A stretch of DNA of 64,000 nt from Fibrella aestuarina BUZ 2 (GCF_000331105.1 NC_020054.1:4201450-4265449), one strand, 5' to 3'. Positions 25,862-35,104 are shown, counted from the stretch's first letter. The notes: a model not told the origin generated them from the sequence alone. Translations and numbers: made by a program.

Positions 25862-26977
25862 TCAGTCGGTGGTCAGGGTCGTGCCTTCGGCTACGCGCAC
25901 CACGTAAGCCTTCCCCCCCACCCGGTCAATGGCGTCGGCAACGGCGTCGGCCCCGGTGGGTGCGTACACGAACATGGAGCCGCCCCCACCCGAGCCGTTG
26001 ATTTTACCGCCCAGCGCCCCCGCCGACAGCGCTGCCTCGAGCATCCGATCAATTTTGGGCGTCGAAATGCGCTGGGCATCGCGCAGGTTGGCCTGGTGCT
26101 CGGTCAGCAACGTACCCAGCCGCCCATCAAACGCCCGTACGTTGGCGGAAGGCGTCTGGAGCAGCGTGCGGGCCTCCCGCAGCAGATCGCGGTTGGCAAG
26201 GGTGCCTTTCAGGAGGATGTATTCGTCTTTCGAAAGCTGGTCTTTGAACTCAGGTACGTCGGTCAGCGCGGCCGTGTGCAACGAGAAGTCGGGGCGGCTC
26301 TGCCGGATGCGTTGCACCACGTCGAGCATCCCGAGTTTGACCCGCCGCAGAATGCCGATGGTGTCTTTTGGCTCCCTCGAATCGCCCAGCACGAAGGTGC
26401 CAAGTTGGGGCGTCAGGGTTTCCAGGGTGATGGCGGACGTGCCGTCGGGTCGTTGCGATTCGAGGTAGATCACGTTGCCCACGGCGGTGGCGAAGTGGTC
26501 CATCATGCCGCCCGGTTCGCCAAATTCGAGTACTTCGGCGCGGTACGCCAGTTCGGCCAGGGTCATAGGCGGCAGGTGGCGGGGTACATCGGCAAGTTGA
26601 CTCAGCACATTCAGCCAGCTAACAATCAGCGCCGACGAGCTCGACGCCCCGGCGTTGATCGGGATGGTACCGCGTACGGTAGCCTCGACCCCCCGGCTGA
26701 AGGTGAAGCCCTCCTGCAACAACACGTTCACGGACGACCGCAGGTAATCCCGGTCGTGGGGATACGGCAGGCGCCCCCCATCGAAGGAAATATTGACCTG
26801 TTGATCGATATCGGGCAGGCGGATACGAAAGCGGCGATCAATGGGGTCGGGGCGGGCCGTGAGGGCAACGCGGCGATCGATGGCGGCGGCAATGACCGGC
26901 AAACCCAGGTAGTCGAGATGTTCGCCAAACAGACAGATACGGCCGGGTGTTGAGGCAGTGAGGTTAGTTGTTAACAC
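25862..26977 (-). CDS. GHMP-family sugar kinase, galactokinase-like
   Basis: 371 residues from a GTG start at 26977; there is no nearby in-frame ATG. Three GHMP motifs are clear: PGRICLFGEHLDYLGLPV near the N-terminus (galactokinase-type GEHxDY sugar-binding signature), the ATP-binding INAGASSSSALIVSWLN in the middle, and KINGSGGGGSMFVYA near the C-terminus. Length fits galactokinases (about 380). The 'LDYLGLPV' variant is not that of classic GalK, so another sugar or sugar-like substrate is possible. It lies between the EamA transporter gene (75 bp) and the DUF5009 gene (88 bp upstream) on the same strand. Confidence 0.85.
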   Translation of the reverse strand: MLTTNLTASTPGRICLFGEHLDYLGLPVIAAAIDRRVALTARPDPIDRRFRIRLPDIDQQVNISFDGGRLPYPHDRDYLRSSVNVLLQEGFTFSRGVEATVRGTIPINAGASSSSALIVSWLNVLSQLADVPRHLPPMTLAELAYRAEVLEFGEPGGMMDHFATAVGNVIYLESQRPDGTSAITLETLTPQLGTFVLGDSREPKDTIGILRRVKLGMLDVVQRIRQSRPDFSLHTAALTDVPEFKDQLSKDEYILLKGTLANRDLLREARTLLQTPSANVRAFDGRLGTLLTEHQANLRDAQRISTPKIDRMLEAALSAGALGGKINGSGGGGSMFVYAPTGADAVADAIDRVGGKAYVVRVAEGTTLTTD

Positions 26978-27065
26978 GCAGAAACAAGCGGGAAGGGTTA
27001 GGTAAGTGTTGGCGATTAGGCCAAAAGGGTCACTATTACAGAATTGAGCCGTTCGTCGGGCGGCG

Positions 27066-28271
27066 TCACAGCTTCAGCCGGATACCCAGCCGGTTCAGGC
27101 CACCGGTCACGCCCACGCAGAGCAACGCAAACAGCAGCGATTTGATCAGCCCAACACCGCCCGTCAGCAGCACGGCAGGCAGATGAAGATCAAAGAAATC
27201 AACGAGGGCGTAGGCGAAATAAGGGATCAGGTAGCACAGCAGCGTGTCGGTCCCGGCGGGTTTGATCGCCCGGAACCAATGGCCTTTGCCAGCAACGTCG
27301 ACCAGCCAGTGCAGGGCCGTAAAGGCGAGCAACGTAAAGGCACTGCACAAAAACAGCCAGGCGGGGGTAGCGCCCAGTTTGGCCAGCCCCCAGATGGGTC
27401 GGGTGTAGATCGACAGCCCGATCAGCCCGGCCGCCGCCAGCAGAAACCCGAGGGTCATGGCCCGCCCGTAGCCCCGTTCGACGCACCACCGGAATACGGT
27501 AGCCGTGAGCGCACCGCCCAACGTCAGCCCGGCGAGGGTGCCTCCCCGGATGGCGTCGGGTATCCACTGCACCAGCGGCGGGAACGTGTAGGTTTTAGCC
27601 GCCATGCTCAGCACACAGAAGCCCACCCAGATCAGGGCCAGCACGGCGATGCGCTCACGAGCCAGCAGCGTGGCCAATGCCCCCACCAGATACGACCAGC
27701 CGATCAGGCCCAGAATACCCCACCAGTGGGTCTCGAATCGTTCGGCCGACTCGCCTCGGTATGCAAATGCGAGCGCCAGCAACACTACCCAGCCAAGGAG
27801 CTGACCAACGCGGCGGCGCGTTGGCGATAGCGCCTTGGGGTACGTGTTCCAGATGAGGATGAAGGCGGTACAAGCCAGCACATTCCAGCCGAGGCGGGCA
27901 ATACCCGTGGCCGCTTCGTTCAGGTATTCGCCGTTGACCAGCCACAGCCCCATCACCAGCAGGGCCGCCGCGCGGGTCAGGACATGCCCGGCGATCTGCG
28001 CGTCGGTTTCGTGTCGGGTGCGTCGGTGCTGAATGGCAAAGGGGATCGACAGCCCCACGATAAACAGAAAGGCCGGGAACACCACATCGGCGAGGCCAAT
28101 GCCATCGGCCCCTTCAGGTACGTGCTCCAGCCAGCCGGGAATGGCCGTCAGCGACCACAGGTCATTGACAAAGATCATCAGCACCATGGTCAGCGCCCGC
28201 AGCACGTCGATGGAGTCGACGCGGGTGAGCACCCGGAATGGGCTGGATGTAGCGGAAGCGGTCGATACCAT
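27066..28271 (-). CDS. DUF5009 / HGSNAT-like multi-pass membrane protein
   Basis: 401 residues and about ten to twelve membrane helices. The N-terminal signature RVDSIDVLRALTMVLMIFVND, followed by WLEHVPEGADGIGLADVVFPAFLFIVG, matches the DUF5009 family, related to heparan-alpha-glucosaminide N-acetyltransferase, which passes acetyl groups across a membrane onto amino sugars. Whether this bacterial member acetylates a sugar is unproven. It belongs to a minus-strand series with the HDAC-family gene (71 bp upstream) and the GHMP kinase gene. Confidence 0.88.
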   Translation of the reverse strand: MVSTASATSSPFRVLTRVDSIDVLRALTMVLMIFVNDLWSLTAIPGWLEHVPEGADGIGLADVVFPAFLFIVGLSIPFAIQHRRTRHETDAQIAGHVLTRAAALLVMGLWLVNGEYLNEAATGIARLGWNVLACTAFILIWNTYPKALSPTRRRVGQLLGWVVLLALAFAYRGESAERFETHWWGILGLIGWSYLVGALATLLARERIAVLALIWVGFCVLSMAAKTYTFPPLVQWIPDAIRGGTLAGLTLGGALTATVFRWCVERGYGRAMTLGFLLAAAGLIGLSIYTRPIWGLAKLGATPAWLFLCSAFTLLAFTALHWLVDVAGKGHWFRAIKPAGTDTLLCYLIPYFAYALVDFFDLHLPAVLLTGGVGLIKSLLFALLCVGVTGGLNRLGIRLKL

Positions 28272-28342
28272 AGCGGGCCTGTTTTCGCCCCAAGATAAGG
28301 CTGATCGACCCGCTTTTGACGACCCGAGCGCGCCAAACCAGC

Positions 28343-29260
28343 CTAGAAATACAAATTGGCGGCGGTGCGAAAGGTGTTGCAGTGCGCATCGACAATGTCG
28401 GCCACGCGGGGCGAGTAGCCGCCGCCCATCGACACCACAATGGGCAGGCCCGCCCGCCGGGCTTCTTCGAACACAAACTGATCGCGCTGCTGCACGCCGG
28501 TCATCGACACGCCCAGTCTACCCAGCCGGTCGGTTTCCAGAATATCGACGCCCGCCACGTAGAACAGAAAGTCGGGCTGTTGGTCGGTCAGGAGGCGGGG
28601 CAACGTGTCGTAGAGCAAGTTCAGGTACGTATCGTCGCGGGTGCCGGTGGCCAGTTCCACGTCGAGGTCCGACTGCTCTTTCTTGAGCGGGTAATTGTCT
28701 TTGCCATGCATGCTGAAGGTGAACACGCGCGGCTCGCCTTGAAACATGACCGCCGTACCATTGCCCTGATGCACGTCGAGGTCGATGACCAGAATCTGGC
28801 GGGCCTGCCCCGTTTCGAGCAGGTAATGGGCCGCCACGCCCACGTCGTTGAGCAGACAGAAGCCTTCGCCATGATCGGGGTAAGCGTGGTGCGTACCACC
28901 CGCCACGTTCATGGCGACGCCATCGCGGCGGGCATGGTGCGTGGCATCAAGGGTGCCCTGCGTGATCACCCATTCGCGCTCGATCAGCCGGGGCGACATC
29001 GGGAAGCCAATCCGCCGCACCATGCGGGCGTCGACGGTCTGCGTTTTGAGGGCGTCGACGTACCCAGCCGTATGCACGCCCAGCACCCACCGATCATCGA
29101 CGGGACTGGGCGCGAAAAAGTTGGCCTCGGTGCAGGTGCCGTCGTACAGCAGCTGTTCATGAATGAGTTCGTATTTGATCATCGGGAACCGGTGAGGTTC
29201 GCCGTTGGGGCCGGTGGGCAATTCGTGCTTGTAGAGCGGAGCGTAGGCAATTCTGAGCAT
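28343..29260 (-). CDS. Histone-deacetylase-family (AcuC/HDAC-like) hydrolase
   Basis: 305 residues covering one deacetylase domain. The active-site pieces are present: the His dyad in GGTHHAYPDHGEGFC (His124/His125), zinc ligands Asp162 and His164 in VIDLDVHQGNG and Asp239 in VAGVDILETDRLG, and the Tyr of GGGYSP. In bacteria this family includes acetoin-utilisation proteins, acetylpolyamine amidohydrolases and small-molecule or protein deacetylases. The substrate here is not evident; the neighbouring HGSNAT-like acyltransferase gene makes an acetyl-group theme plausible but unproven. Confidence 0.92.
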   Translation of the reverse strand: MLRIAYAPLYKHELPTGPNGEPHRFPMIKYELIHEQLLYDGTCTEANFFAPSPVDDRWVLGVHTAGYVDALKTQTVDARMVRRIGFPMSPRLIEREWVITQGTLDATHHARRDGVAMNVAGGTHHAYPDHGEGFCLLNDVGVAAHYLLETGQARQILVIDLDVHQGNGTAVMFQGEPRVFTFSMHGKDNYPLKKEQSDLDVELATGTRDDTYLNLLYDTLPRLLTDQQPDFLFYVAGVDILETDRLGRLGVSMTGVQQRDQFVFEEARRAGLPIVVSMGGGYSPRVADIVDAHCNTFRTAANLYF

Positions 29261-29422
29261 GTCAACAAATGATGGGCCGTTGGATAAAAATTGACGTCCG
29301 CTAAGGAAATGAGTCTCAACGTATAGCGACCTGCGTTCGTAATTTGGGCCTCTTCGCGGTCCCGAAATACAAAACCCAAAAGCAGGAAGGGCAGTTTACT
29401 CCGTACCAATTTCATCAACCCT

Positions 29423-29857
29423 ATGAACATCGAACTATCTACCTCCGCCGAGCCGGTGCCCTTCGAACTTCTCGACGTACTGGTTCAGAATCGCCGCGAT
29501 CAAGACGCGAACCGCTCGCTGTTGTCGCTGCATTTTGTGGGCAAACGGGGCCTTCAGACCGATCGCCTCAAGATGCCCCTGCTGACCTGGTACGATGCCA
29601 ATCGGTTGCACCAATTTACCCATCAGTTAGCCAACGCCGACCCCACGGCCCGCCCGAACGATGCCCATATCGACCTGCCCGATGCGGGGTTGCGACTGGT
29701 GGCCAGCACTAAAGGTCGCCCGTCGATCCGGATGGAAGCCATGCCCACCGCCAAACGTCGGTTTGCGCCGGTTGTCATCAACGGCAGCGCCGCCGGGCTG
29801 CGCGACTACGCCAAAGTACTCTACACCCGCCTGTGGGAAGCCTTTTGCCGGGGGTGA
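29423..29857 (+). CDS. Hypothetical protein
   Basis: 144 residues (MNIELSTSAEPVPFELLDVL...), no signal peptide or membrane helix. I do not recognise the family. It reads as a compact soluble protein with alternating strand and helix segments (RLKMPLLTWYDANRLHQFTHQLA, GLRLVASTKGRPSIRMEA). The frame has normal composition for this genome, so it is probably a real gene. It converges with the histidine kinase gene at 29953-31251, and its stop is 4 bp from a long perfect hairpin that separates the two. Confidence 0.68.
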   Translation: MNIELSTSAEPVPFELLDVLVQNRRDQDANRSLLSLHFVGKRGLQTDRLKMPLLTWYDANRLHQFTHQLANADPTARPNDAHIDLPDAGLRLVASTKGRPSIRMEAMPTAKRRFAPVVINGSAAGLRDYAKVLYTRLWEAFCRG

Positions 29858-29860
29858 TTT

Positions 29861-29962
29861 GAATGTATAATGGATAGTGTACAATGTATAATGGGTTGCT
29901 GACGCGAAATCACCCGTGCGTCAGCAACCCATTATACATTGTACACTATCCATTATACATTC
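29861..29962. repeat. Perfect 44-bp-arm inverted repeat with AATGNNN heptads
   Basis: Arms 29861-29904 and 29919-29962 are exact reverse complements around a 14-nt loop. The outer part of each arm is built of 7-nt units (AATGTAT, AATGGAT, AGTGTAC, AATGTAT), the inner part is GC-rich (GGGTTGCTGACG). The right arm includes the last codons and stop of the histidine kinase gene (LNV-stop), so element and gene are fused at the edge. Between two convergent genes it could act as a bidirectional terminator, but its length and heptad build suggest a repeat-family element. Confidence 0.85.
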
Positions 29963-31251
29963 AGTATCCGAAACACGGTCTCGCCGGTGGGTTCGGTCAG
30001 TAGCGAGAAGGCGAAGCCGTGGTTGAGCAGGATTTCGCGGGTGAGCGTAAGGCCGATACCCTGCCCGTCGCGTTTGGTGCTGTAAAAGGGGTTGAACAAC
30101 TGCCCGGCCACCTCGTCGGGGATGGGGTCGCCGTTGTTGCGAATCAGCAACTGCTGCGCCGACAGCTCCAGCGATACGGTGTTGCCCGCCCGGCAACTTT
30201 CCAGCGCGTTTTTTACCACGTTGATGAGCACCTGCTCCAGTTGCGATTCGTCCATCAGCCACCATACCGGTTCGTCGGGCGTCGTCACCTGCAACGTCAC
30301 GGCCCGGCCCTCGGCCTGCGGTGCCATCAGCCGGGCGATGTTCTGCACCAGCGCGGCCATGTCGGCCCGAACGCGGTGAGGCACCGGCAGGCGCACCACA
30401 TCGGCAAACCGCCGCATGAAGCCATTCAGTCGCTCGTTGCGCTCGATCGCCACCCGCATCGCCCGTTGCAGGTCGGCCTCCCCCACCGTCGGCTCCACGA
30501 TACTCAGGATGGTGTTGACCGCGCCGATGGAGTTGTTGACTTCGTGGGCCATCATGCGGATGACCTTGCCGTAGGCCTTCTTCTCGGTGTCGATGATTTC
30601 GGCGGTCAGCTCTTCGATAAACAGAAACTGCCGCCCAAAACCCCGGTCGATAAACTGCCCGCGCAAGACCCGGTACGTCTCCACGCCCGTCAGCCTGACG
30701 ATCTGCGGTTGATCGAGCGGCAGGGTATCCAGTTGGTTCAGCAGCGGGTGGTCGATGGCCGACAGCGGCTTACCGAGCAGATCGGCCTCGGGGCATTTCA
30801 GGAGCTGCCGGGCTTTGGGGTTGATGCCCGCCACGCGCGCGTCGAAGTCGAAAATCAGCAGGGCGATGGGCGACGCGTCGATGAGTTTATCCAGAAAAAA
30901 CTGCTGCTCGGCCTGCCGGGTACGTTCCTGCCGCAACTGATCGATCATCAGGTTGTAGACCCGAATCAGTTCGTCGACTTCGCTATTCCCCGTGGGCACG
31001 AACTTGATGGTGAAGTCTTTATCACGGATAGCCTCGATCCCCGACGCAATAAAGGCCGACGGCCGCCGAAACGCCCGGTATATGGAGAAGGCGGTGTAGA
31101 GCGACAGGATAATCAGCACTTCAACGGCAATCAGCAGCACCTCTTTCGACGCGAACAGGGGCTTTTCCTGCCGCAGTTCCGTGAACAGCAGCCAGCCCAG
31201 CAGGGCATGGAGCAGCAGAATATAGACGAGGTAACGGGTTTGAAAACGCAT
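29953..31251 (-). CDS. Membrane sensor histidine kinase, NtrB-type
   Basis: 432 residues. Two membrane helices lie at about 7-24 and 36-58, then a HAMP-like segment (GIEAIRDKDFTIKFVPTGNSEVDEL), a PAS-like domain (about 120-215), and the kinase core. The phosphoacceptor box is RMMAHEVNNSIGAVN with His236, and the ATPase motifs are NVVKNALESC, NNGDPIPDEV and GQGIGLTLTREIL. HEVNNSIG-type kinases pair with NtrC-type sigma-54 regulators; the obvious partner is the regulator at 32448-33833. The two are separated by a Gfo/Idh/MocA gene read from the other strand. The gene ends inside the 44-bp-arm inverted repeat. Confidence 0.93.
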   Translation of the reverse strand: MRFQTRYLVYILLLHALLGWLLFTELRQEKPLFASKEVLLIAVEVLIILSLYTAFSIYRAFRRPSAFIASGIEAIRDKDFTIKFVPTGNSEVDELIRVYNLMIDQLRQERTRQAEQQFFLDKLIDASPIALLIFDFDARVAGINPKARQLLKCPEADLLGKPLSAIDHPLLNQLDTLPLDQPQIVRLTGVETYRVLRGQFIDRGFGRQFLFIEELTAEIIDTEKKAYGKVIRMMAHEVNNSIGAVNTILSIVEPTVGEADLQRAMRVAIERNERLNGFMRRFADVVRLPVPHRVRADMAALVQNIARLMAPQAEGRAVTLQVTTPDEPVWWLMDESQLEQVLINVVKNALESCRAGNTVSLELSAQQLLIRNNGDPIPDEVAGQLFNPFYSTKRDGQGIGLTLTREILLNHGFAFSLLTEPTGETVFRILNV

Positions 31252-31317
31252 AACGAAAAGGAGACGGGTATTTCGGTATCTTGTCGATGTCTTGCGGAAT
31301 GTCCGCTCTCACAATTC

Positions 31318-32412
31318 ATGAACCGACGACTTTTTCTTGGCCAGGCGGCGCTCGGCAGCGGTGCGTTATTAACCGCTCAGGCGAACCCGTGGCCTTCGGT
31401 TGCCCCCGACCGTAAGCTGGGCGTGGCGCTGGTGGGGCTGGGTACGTATAGCACGCTGCAACTGGCCCCCGCCCTTCAGCATACCGAACGCTGCCAACTG
31501 GCCGGCATCGTGACGGGCACGCCCGCCAAAGCCCAGGCGTGGATGCAGCAATACGCCATTCCCCAGGCAAACGTCTACGACTACCAAACGTTCGACCGCC
31601 TGGCCGACAACCCCGCCATCGACATCGTGTATGTGGTGCTGCCTAACGCGATGCATGCCGAGTACGTGATTCGGGCGGCGAAAGCAGGCAAGCACGTCAT
31701 TTGCGAGAAGCCGATGGGCCTCAACGTGCGCGAGTGCGAGCAGATGATCCAGGCGTGTCGACAGGCGGGCGTCAAGCTGTCGGTAGGCTACCGGCTGTAT
31801 TTTGAACCGCATCATCTGGAAGTCAGGCGGCTGGCCCAATCGAAGGAGCTGGGCACGGTGAAGCTGATGGAAACGGCCTTGGGCTTTTCGATGGCCGACC
31901 CAAAATCATGGCGACTCAACAAGCAATTGGGGGGTGGCGGGGCCATCATGGATCTGGGGGTGTATGCCGTACAGGGCGCCCGCCGCACCATCGGCGAAGA
32001 CCCGATTGCCGTAACGGCTCAGGGGTTCGTGCGCGACAAGGCGGTGTTCAAAGGCATTTACGAAAGTATGTTTTTTCAGCTGGAATTTCCGGGCGGGGCG
32101 CTGTCGAGTTCATCGACCACCTACACATCGTACGTCGACCGGCTGTACGCAACTACGGGGTATCAGTGGTTTGGCCTGCAACCCGCCTTCAACGCCACCG
32201 GCGCCCGGGGCGACTCGTCGAACGGCAAGATCGAACTGAGCACACCGCCGTTCCAGCAAATCCGGCAGCTCGACGCCTTCGCCGCCAACATCCTCGACAA
32301 CACCGAGCCGCTTGCGTCGGGGGCCGAGGGCCTCAAAGACATCCGCATCATCGACGCCATCGTCCGCGCCGCCGATACCGGCCGCCGTGTCGAAATCGAC
32401 TGGAACGGGTAA
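31318..32412 (+). CDS. Gfo/Idh/MocA-family oxidoreductase with an N-terminal export signal
   Basis: 364 residues from the ATG at 31318. The N-terminus MNRRLFLGQAALGSGALLTA looks like a twin-arginine-type signal, as in exported relatives such as glucose-fructose oxidoreductase. The NAD(P)-binding motif is VALVGLGTYST, the family hallmark is HVICEKPMGLN, and a conserved block follows (GGGGAIMDLGVYAVQGAR). The substrate, probably a sugar or polyol, cannot be told. An open frame continues far upstream across the histidine kinase gene but is an antisense shadow. It lies on the plus strand between two partner regulatory genes on the minus strand, which looks like an insertion into the efflux locus. 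Confidence 0.9.
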   Translation: MNRRLFLGQAALGSGALLTAQANPWPSVAPDRKLGVALVGLGTYSTLQLAPALQHTERCQLAGIVTGTPAKAQAWMQQYAIPQANVYDYQTFDRLADNPAIDIVYVVLPNAMHAEYVIRAAKAGKHVICEKPMGLNVRECEQMIQACRQAGVKLSVGYRLYFEPHHLEVRRLAQSKELGTVKLMETALGFSMADPKSWRLNKQLGGGGAIMDLGVYAVQGARRTIGEDPIAVTAQGFVRDKAVFKGIYESMFFQLEFPGGALSSSSTTYTSYVDRLYATTGYQWFGLQPAFNATGARGDSSNGKIELSTPPFQQIRQLDAFAANILDNTEPLASGAEGLKDIRIIDAIVRAADTGRRVEIDWNG

Positions 32413-32447
32413 GGGGCCGGGTACTTCGTGCGCCATAGGCACCCCCG

Positions 32448-33833
32448 CTACTCCCTGCTTTCATACGGAATACCGTATTTATCCAGGCGGCGGTAGAGGG
32501 CAAACCGGGTGATGCCCAGTGCCCGCGCCACATTGGCCACGCGGTTGTGGTGATAGGCCATCGCCCGTTCGATCATCTGGCGTTCCATCTGATCGAGCGT
32601 CATGCTGCCGACGGCGGGTAACTGACCTGGGGCATTGGACGTAGCGCTGGCCAGCGCGGGGGTCAGGTGTTTTTCGAAGTCGGCGACGGTCAGCGTGTCG
32701 GAGGCGGTCAGGAGTACAGCCCGCTCGACGCCGTTTTTCAGTTGCCGGATATTGCCGGGCAGGGTCAGCCCTTTGAGCCACTGCTGCGCCTCTTTACTGA
32801 TGGCCAGCTTAGGCCGGGCGTACATCGTTTTGAGGTTATCGATAAAGAAATTCACCAGCCGCGGAATGTCGGCGGGGCGTTCGCGCAGGGCGGGCAGGCG
32901 CACCGTGATGAGGTTGATGCGGTAAAACAGATCCTCGCGGAACGTACCCAGCCTCACCATCTCCTCCAGGTTGCGGTTGGTCGCGCAGATCACCCGCACG
33001 TCGACGGTGCGGGTTTTGCTGCTGCCCAGCGGCTCAAACGTCCGGTCCTGCAACACGCGCAACAGCTTCACCTGACTGGCCGGGTCGAGGTCGCCGATTT
33101 CGTCGAGGAAGATGCTGCCTTTGTTGGCTAGCTCAAACCGCCCGATCCGGTCGGTTTTGGCGTCGGTGAACGCGCCCCGCACGTGCCCGAACAGCTCACT
33201 GTCAAACAGCGTGCTTGAGATACCGCCCAGGTTGACCTTCACGAAGGGCTGGCGTTTGCGGCGGCTGTTCTGGTGCACGGCCTCGGCAATCAGCTCTTTG
33301 CCCGTCCCGCTTTCGCCCGTAATCAGCACCGGCGCATCCGTGGACGCTACGCGGCCAATGGTCGTGAGCACGTCGAGCAGGTGTGGGTCCTCGCCCACGA
33401 TGTTGTCGAACTGAAACTGCTCGTCCAGCTGCCGCCGGCTCGCTGAGGGGAACGTACCTGGCTTATTGGCCAGGTTGATGGCCGTCCTGACCGACTGAAT
33501 AAGGTGGTCGTTCTGCCAGGGTTTGGTGATGAAATCGCTGGCCCCCGCCTTCATGCCGTCCACGGCCAGACCAATACTGCCCCAGCCCGTAATCAGGATC
33601 ACAGGTACGTTGGGGAGCCGTTCGCGGAGGTACCGCAGCAGCCGCAGCCCATCGTCGCCCGACGTTTCGACCGAGAAATTCATGTCGAGCAGGATAGCTT
33701 CCGGCGTTTCTTCGTCCAGCACCGCCCGCGTTTCAAAAGGGCCGTCGGCCACACGCACGGCAAAGCCCTCCCGCCGGAACAGCAGGGAGAGCGACAGTTG
33801 AATGGCCGTATCGTCGTCGATGATTAAAAGCAT
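32448..33833 (-). CDS. NtrC-type sigma-54-dependent response regulator
   Basis: 461 residues from the ATG at 33833 (MLLIIDDDTAIQLSLSLLFR). Domains: receiver with phospho-acceptor Asp50 (AILLDMNFSVETSG), AAA+ domain with Walker A GESGTGKE (173-180), a sigma-54-contact loop reading GAFTDA (220-225) instead of the canonical GAFTGA, Walker B IFLDEIGDL, and a C-terminal Fis-type helix-turn-helix (NRVANVARALGITRFALYRRLDKYG). The kinase at 29953-31251 is the likely partner. Downstream of the ABC efflux genes on the same strand, it probably activates the sigma-54 promoter before the adaptor gene. A heptad-repeat hairpin sits between it and the adjoining permease gene. Confidence 0.95.
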   Translation of the reverse strand: MLLIIDDDTAIQLSLSLLFRREGFAVRVADGPFETRAVLDEETPEAILLDMNFSVETSGDDGLRLLRYLRERLPNVPVILITGWGSIGLAVDGMKAGASDFITKPWQNDHLIQSVRTAINLANKPGTFPSASRRQLDEQFQFDNIVGEDPHLLDVLTTIGRVASTDAPVLITGESGTGKELIAEAVHQNSRRKRQPFVKVNLGGISSTLFDSELFGHVRGAFTDAKTDRIGRFELANKGSIFLDEIGDLDPASQVKLLRVLQDRTFEPLGSSKTRTVDVRVICATNRNLEEMVRLGTFREDLFYRINLITVRLPALRERPADIPRLVNFFIDNLKTMYARPKLAISKEAQQWLKGLTLPGNIRQLKNGVERAVLLTASDTLTVADFEKHLTPALASATSNAPGQLPAVGSMTLDQMERQMIERAMAYHHNRVANVARALGITRFALYRRLDKYGIPYESRE

Positions 33834-33841
33834 TCTTTGGG

Positions 33842-33925
33842 AATGAATAATGTACGGTGTATAATGAACAATGAGTCGGCGCCCGACATCATTCATTGTC
33901 CATTATACATCATACATTATTCATT
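33842..33925. repeat. Imperfect heptad-repeat hairpin between regulator and permease genes
   Basis: Left arm 33842-33879 and right arm 33883-33925 pair with a few mismatches and a 5-nt bulge around a GTCGG/CCGAC stem tip. The arms consist of 7-nt units (AATGAAT, AATGTAC, GGTGTAT, AATGAAC on the left). The permease stop lies just beyond at 33928. It belongs with the elements at 29861 and 36450. Confidence 0.75.
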
Positions 33926-33927
33926 AA

Positions 33928-35097
33928 TTAATCCTCATGTAACGCTACAGCAGGTTGCACCATCGCGGCCTGCCGGCTGGGGTACAGCGCACAGAGCGTG
34001 ACAATCAGGTAGATGACCACGACGGAAATCAGCATGGCGATGAGGTACACGCGGGCGTCGAGGTCAAACACATGCATGAGCGGAAACTGCCCCGCCAGCA
34101 GCAGGCCCAGCACCAGCGCAAAGGTAGCCAGCACCCACATTTCGCCTACAAATTGCCGTGAAATGCGGCCTTCGGTGGCCCCCAGCGCCCGCCGCAACCC
34201 GATTTCGCCCCGCCGACGGGTGATGCTCACGTTCAGCACGCCAAACAGACCGAGCGCCACGTTCACGAGCAGAAACGAACTGACGACGAGGAAGATGATC
34301 ATGGGTACCAGCGACAGGTTATGTTGATTTTCGCGCTGATCAGCCATGTAAGTAAGCTCTAGGTTCCATCCTTTGGCGATCTGACCGAGGTCTTTCATCA
34401 GCTTCGCCTCAAACTGCGCATCGGTACCAGGCTGCACGTGGAGCACGAGCGCGTTTTGCCAGTCGCCGGGGTGCGCCCGGTAGAACATTCCCGCCTCGAC
34501 TTTCTCGAATTCGCCGCCCCGCTTGTAATTGTCAACCACGCCGATGATGCGCCTTTTGTCCGTTTTGTCGTCGCCGATGAGCAGCTTCCCCACGGCGGGT
34601 TCGTCGCCAAACACCTTCTCGCGGAGTTTGCGCGTCACCACCACCGGCGTCACCGCCGCGGCCACATCCGACTTGTCGAACCAGCGCCCTTCCAGCAACG
34701 GCATCTCCATCGTGCGGGCAAAATCTTCGTCCGTCCAGAAATTATAGGTGTAGACCTTTACACCGTTGTAGGTAGGCACCCCATTGGACGTACCGTTAGC
34801 AAAAGGCGTATTGCCCGACGACGAACTGACCGCCAGCACCTCCGGGTACGCCCCAATCCGCTGCTTCAGCTGCTGCCAGATGGGCGTCACCAGCGAGTCG
34901 GGTACCTGGCCCCAATCGGCGTTCACCACCCAGCGGTCTTTGTATTGATACCCAATGGGTTCGCGGTAGTTATTGACATTGTAGACGATCAGGCTCGTGA
35001 CGCCGAACAGCACCAGAAACGAGGCCAGCAGTTCGACAAGCAGCAGCGCATTGCTCCGCTTTTTGTTCCAGATCAGGGTAAACAGATGACGGATCAT
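33928..35097 (-). CDS. ABC transporter permease, MacB/FtsX type (second copy)
   Basis: 389 residues. An N-terminal membrane helix (NALLLVELLASFLVLFGVTSLIVY) is followed by a periplasmic MacB_PCD-like domain and three C-terminal helices with the FtsX signature (VALGLFGVLNVSITRRRGEIGLRRALGA). MacB-type permeases do not move substrate through the membrane; they transmit force to the periplasmic adaptor and TolC. It shares the operon with a sister permease (103 bp upstream) and the ATPase, adaptor and TolC genes. Confidence 0.92.
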   Translation of the reverse strand: MIRHLFTLIWNKKRSNALLLVELLASFLVLFGVTSLIVYNVNNYREPIGYQYKDRWVVNADWGQVPDSLVTPIWQQLKQRIGAYPEVLAVSSSSGNTPFANGTSNGVPTYNGVKVYTYNFWTDEDFARTMEMPLLEGRWFDKSDVAAAVTPVVVTRKLREKVFGDEPAVGKLLIGDDKTDKRRIIGVVDNYKRGGEFEKVEAGMFYRAHPGDWQNALVLHVQPGTDAQFEAKLMKDLGQIAKGWNLELTYMADQRENQHNLSLVPMIIFLVVSSFLLVNVALGLFGVLNVSITRRRGEIGLRRALGATEGRISRQFVGEMWVLATFALVLGLLLAGQFPLMHVFDLDARVYLIAMLISVVVIYLIVTLCALYPSRQAAMVQPAVALHED

Positions 35098-35104
35098 AAT
35101 GGGT

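Noticed and set aside
30019..31317. In-frame upstream extension of the Gfo/Idh/MocA gene (433 codons)
   Set aside because: It is antisense to a well-supported histidine kinase gene and has the His/Arg/Gln-rich look of a shadow frame; the TAT-like signal at 31318 marks the true start.
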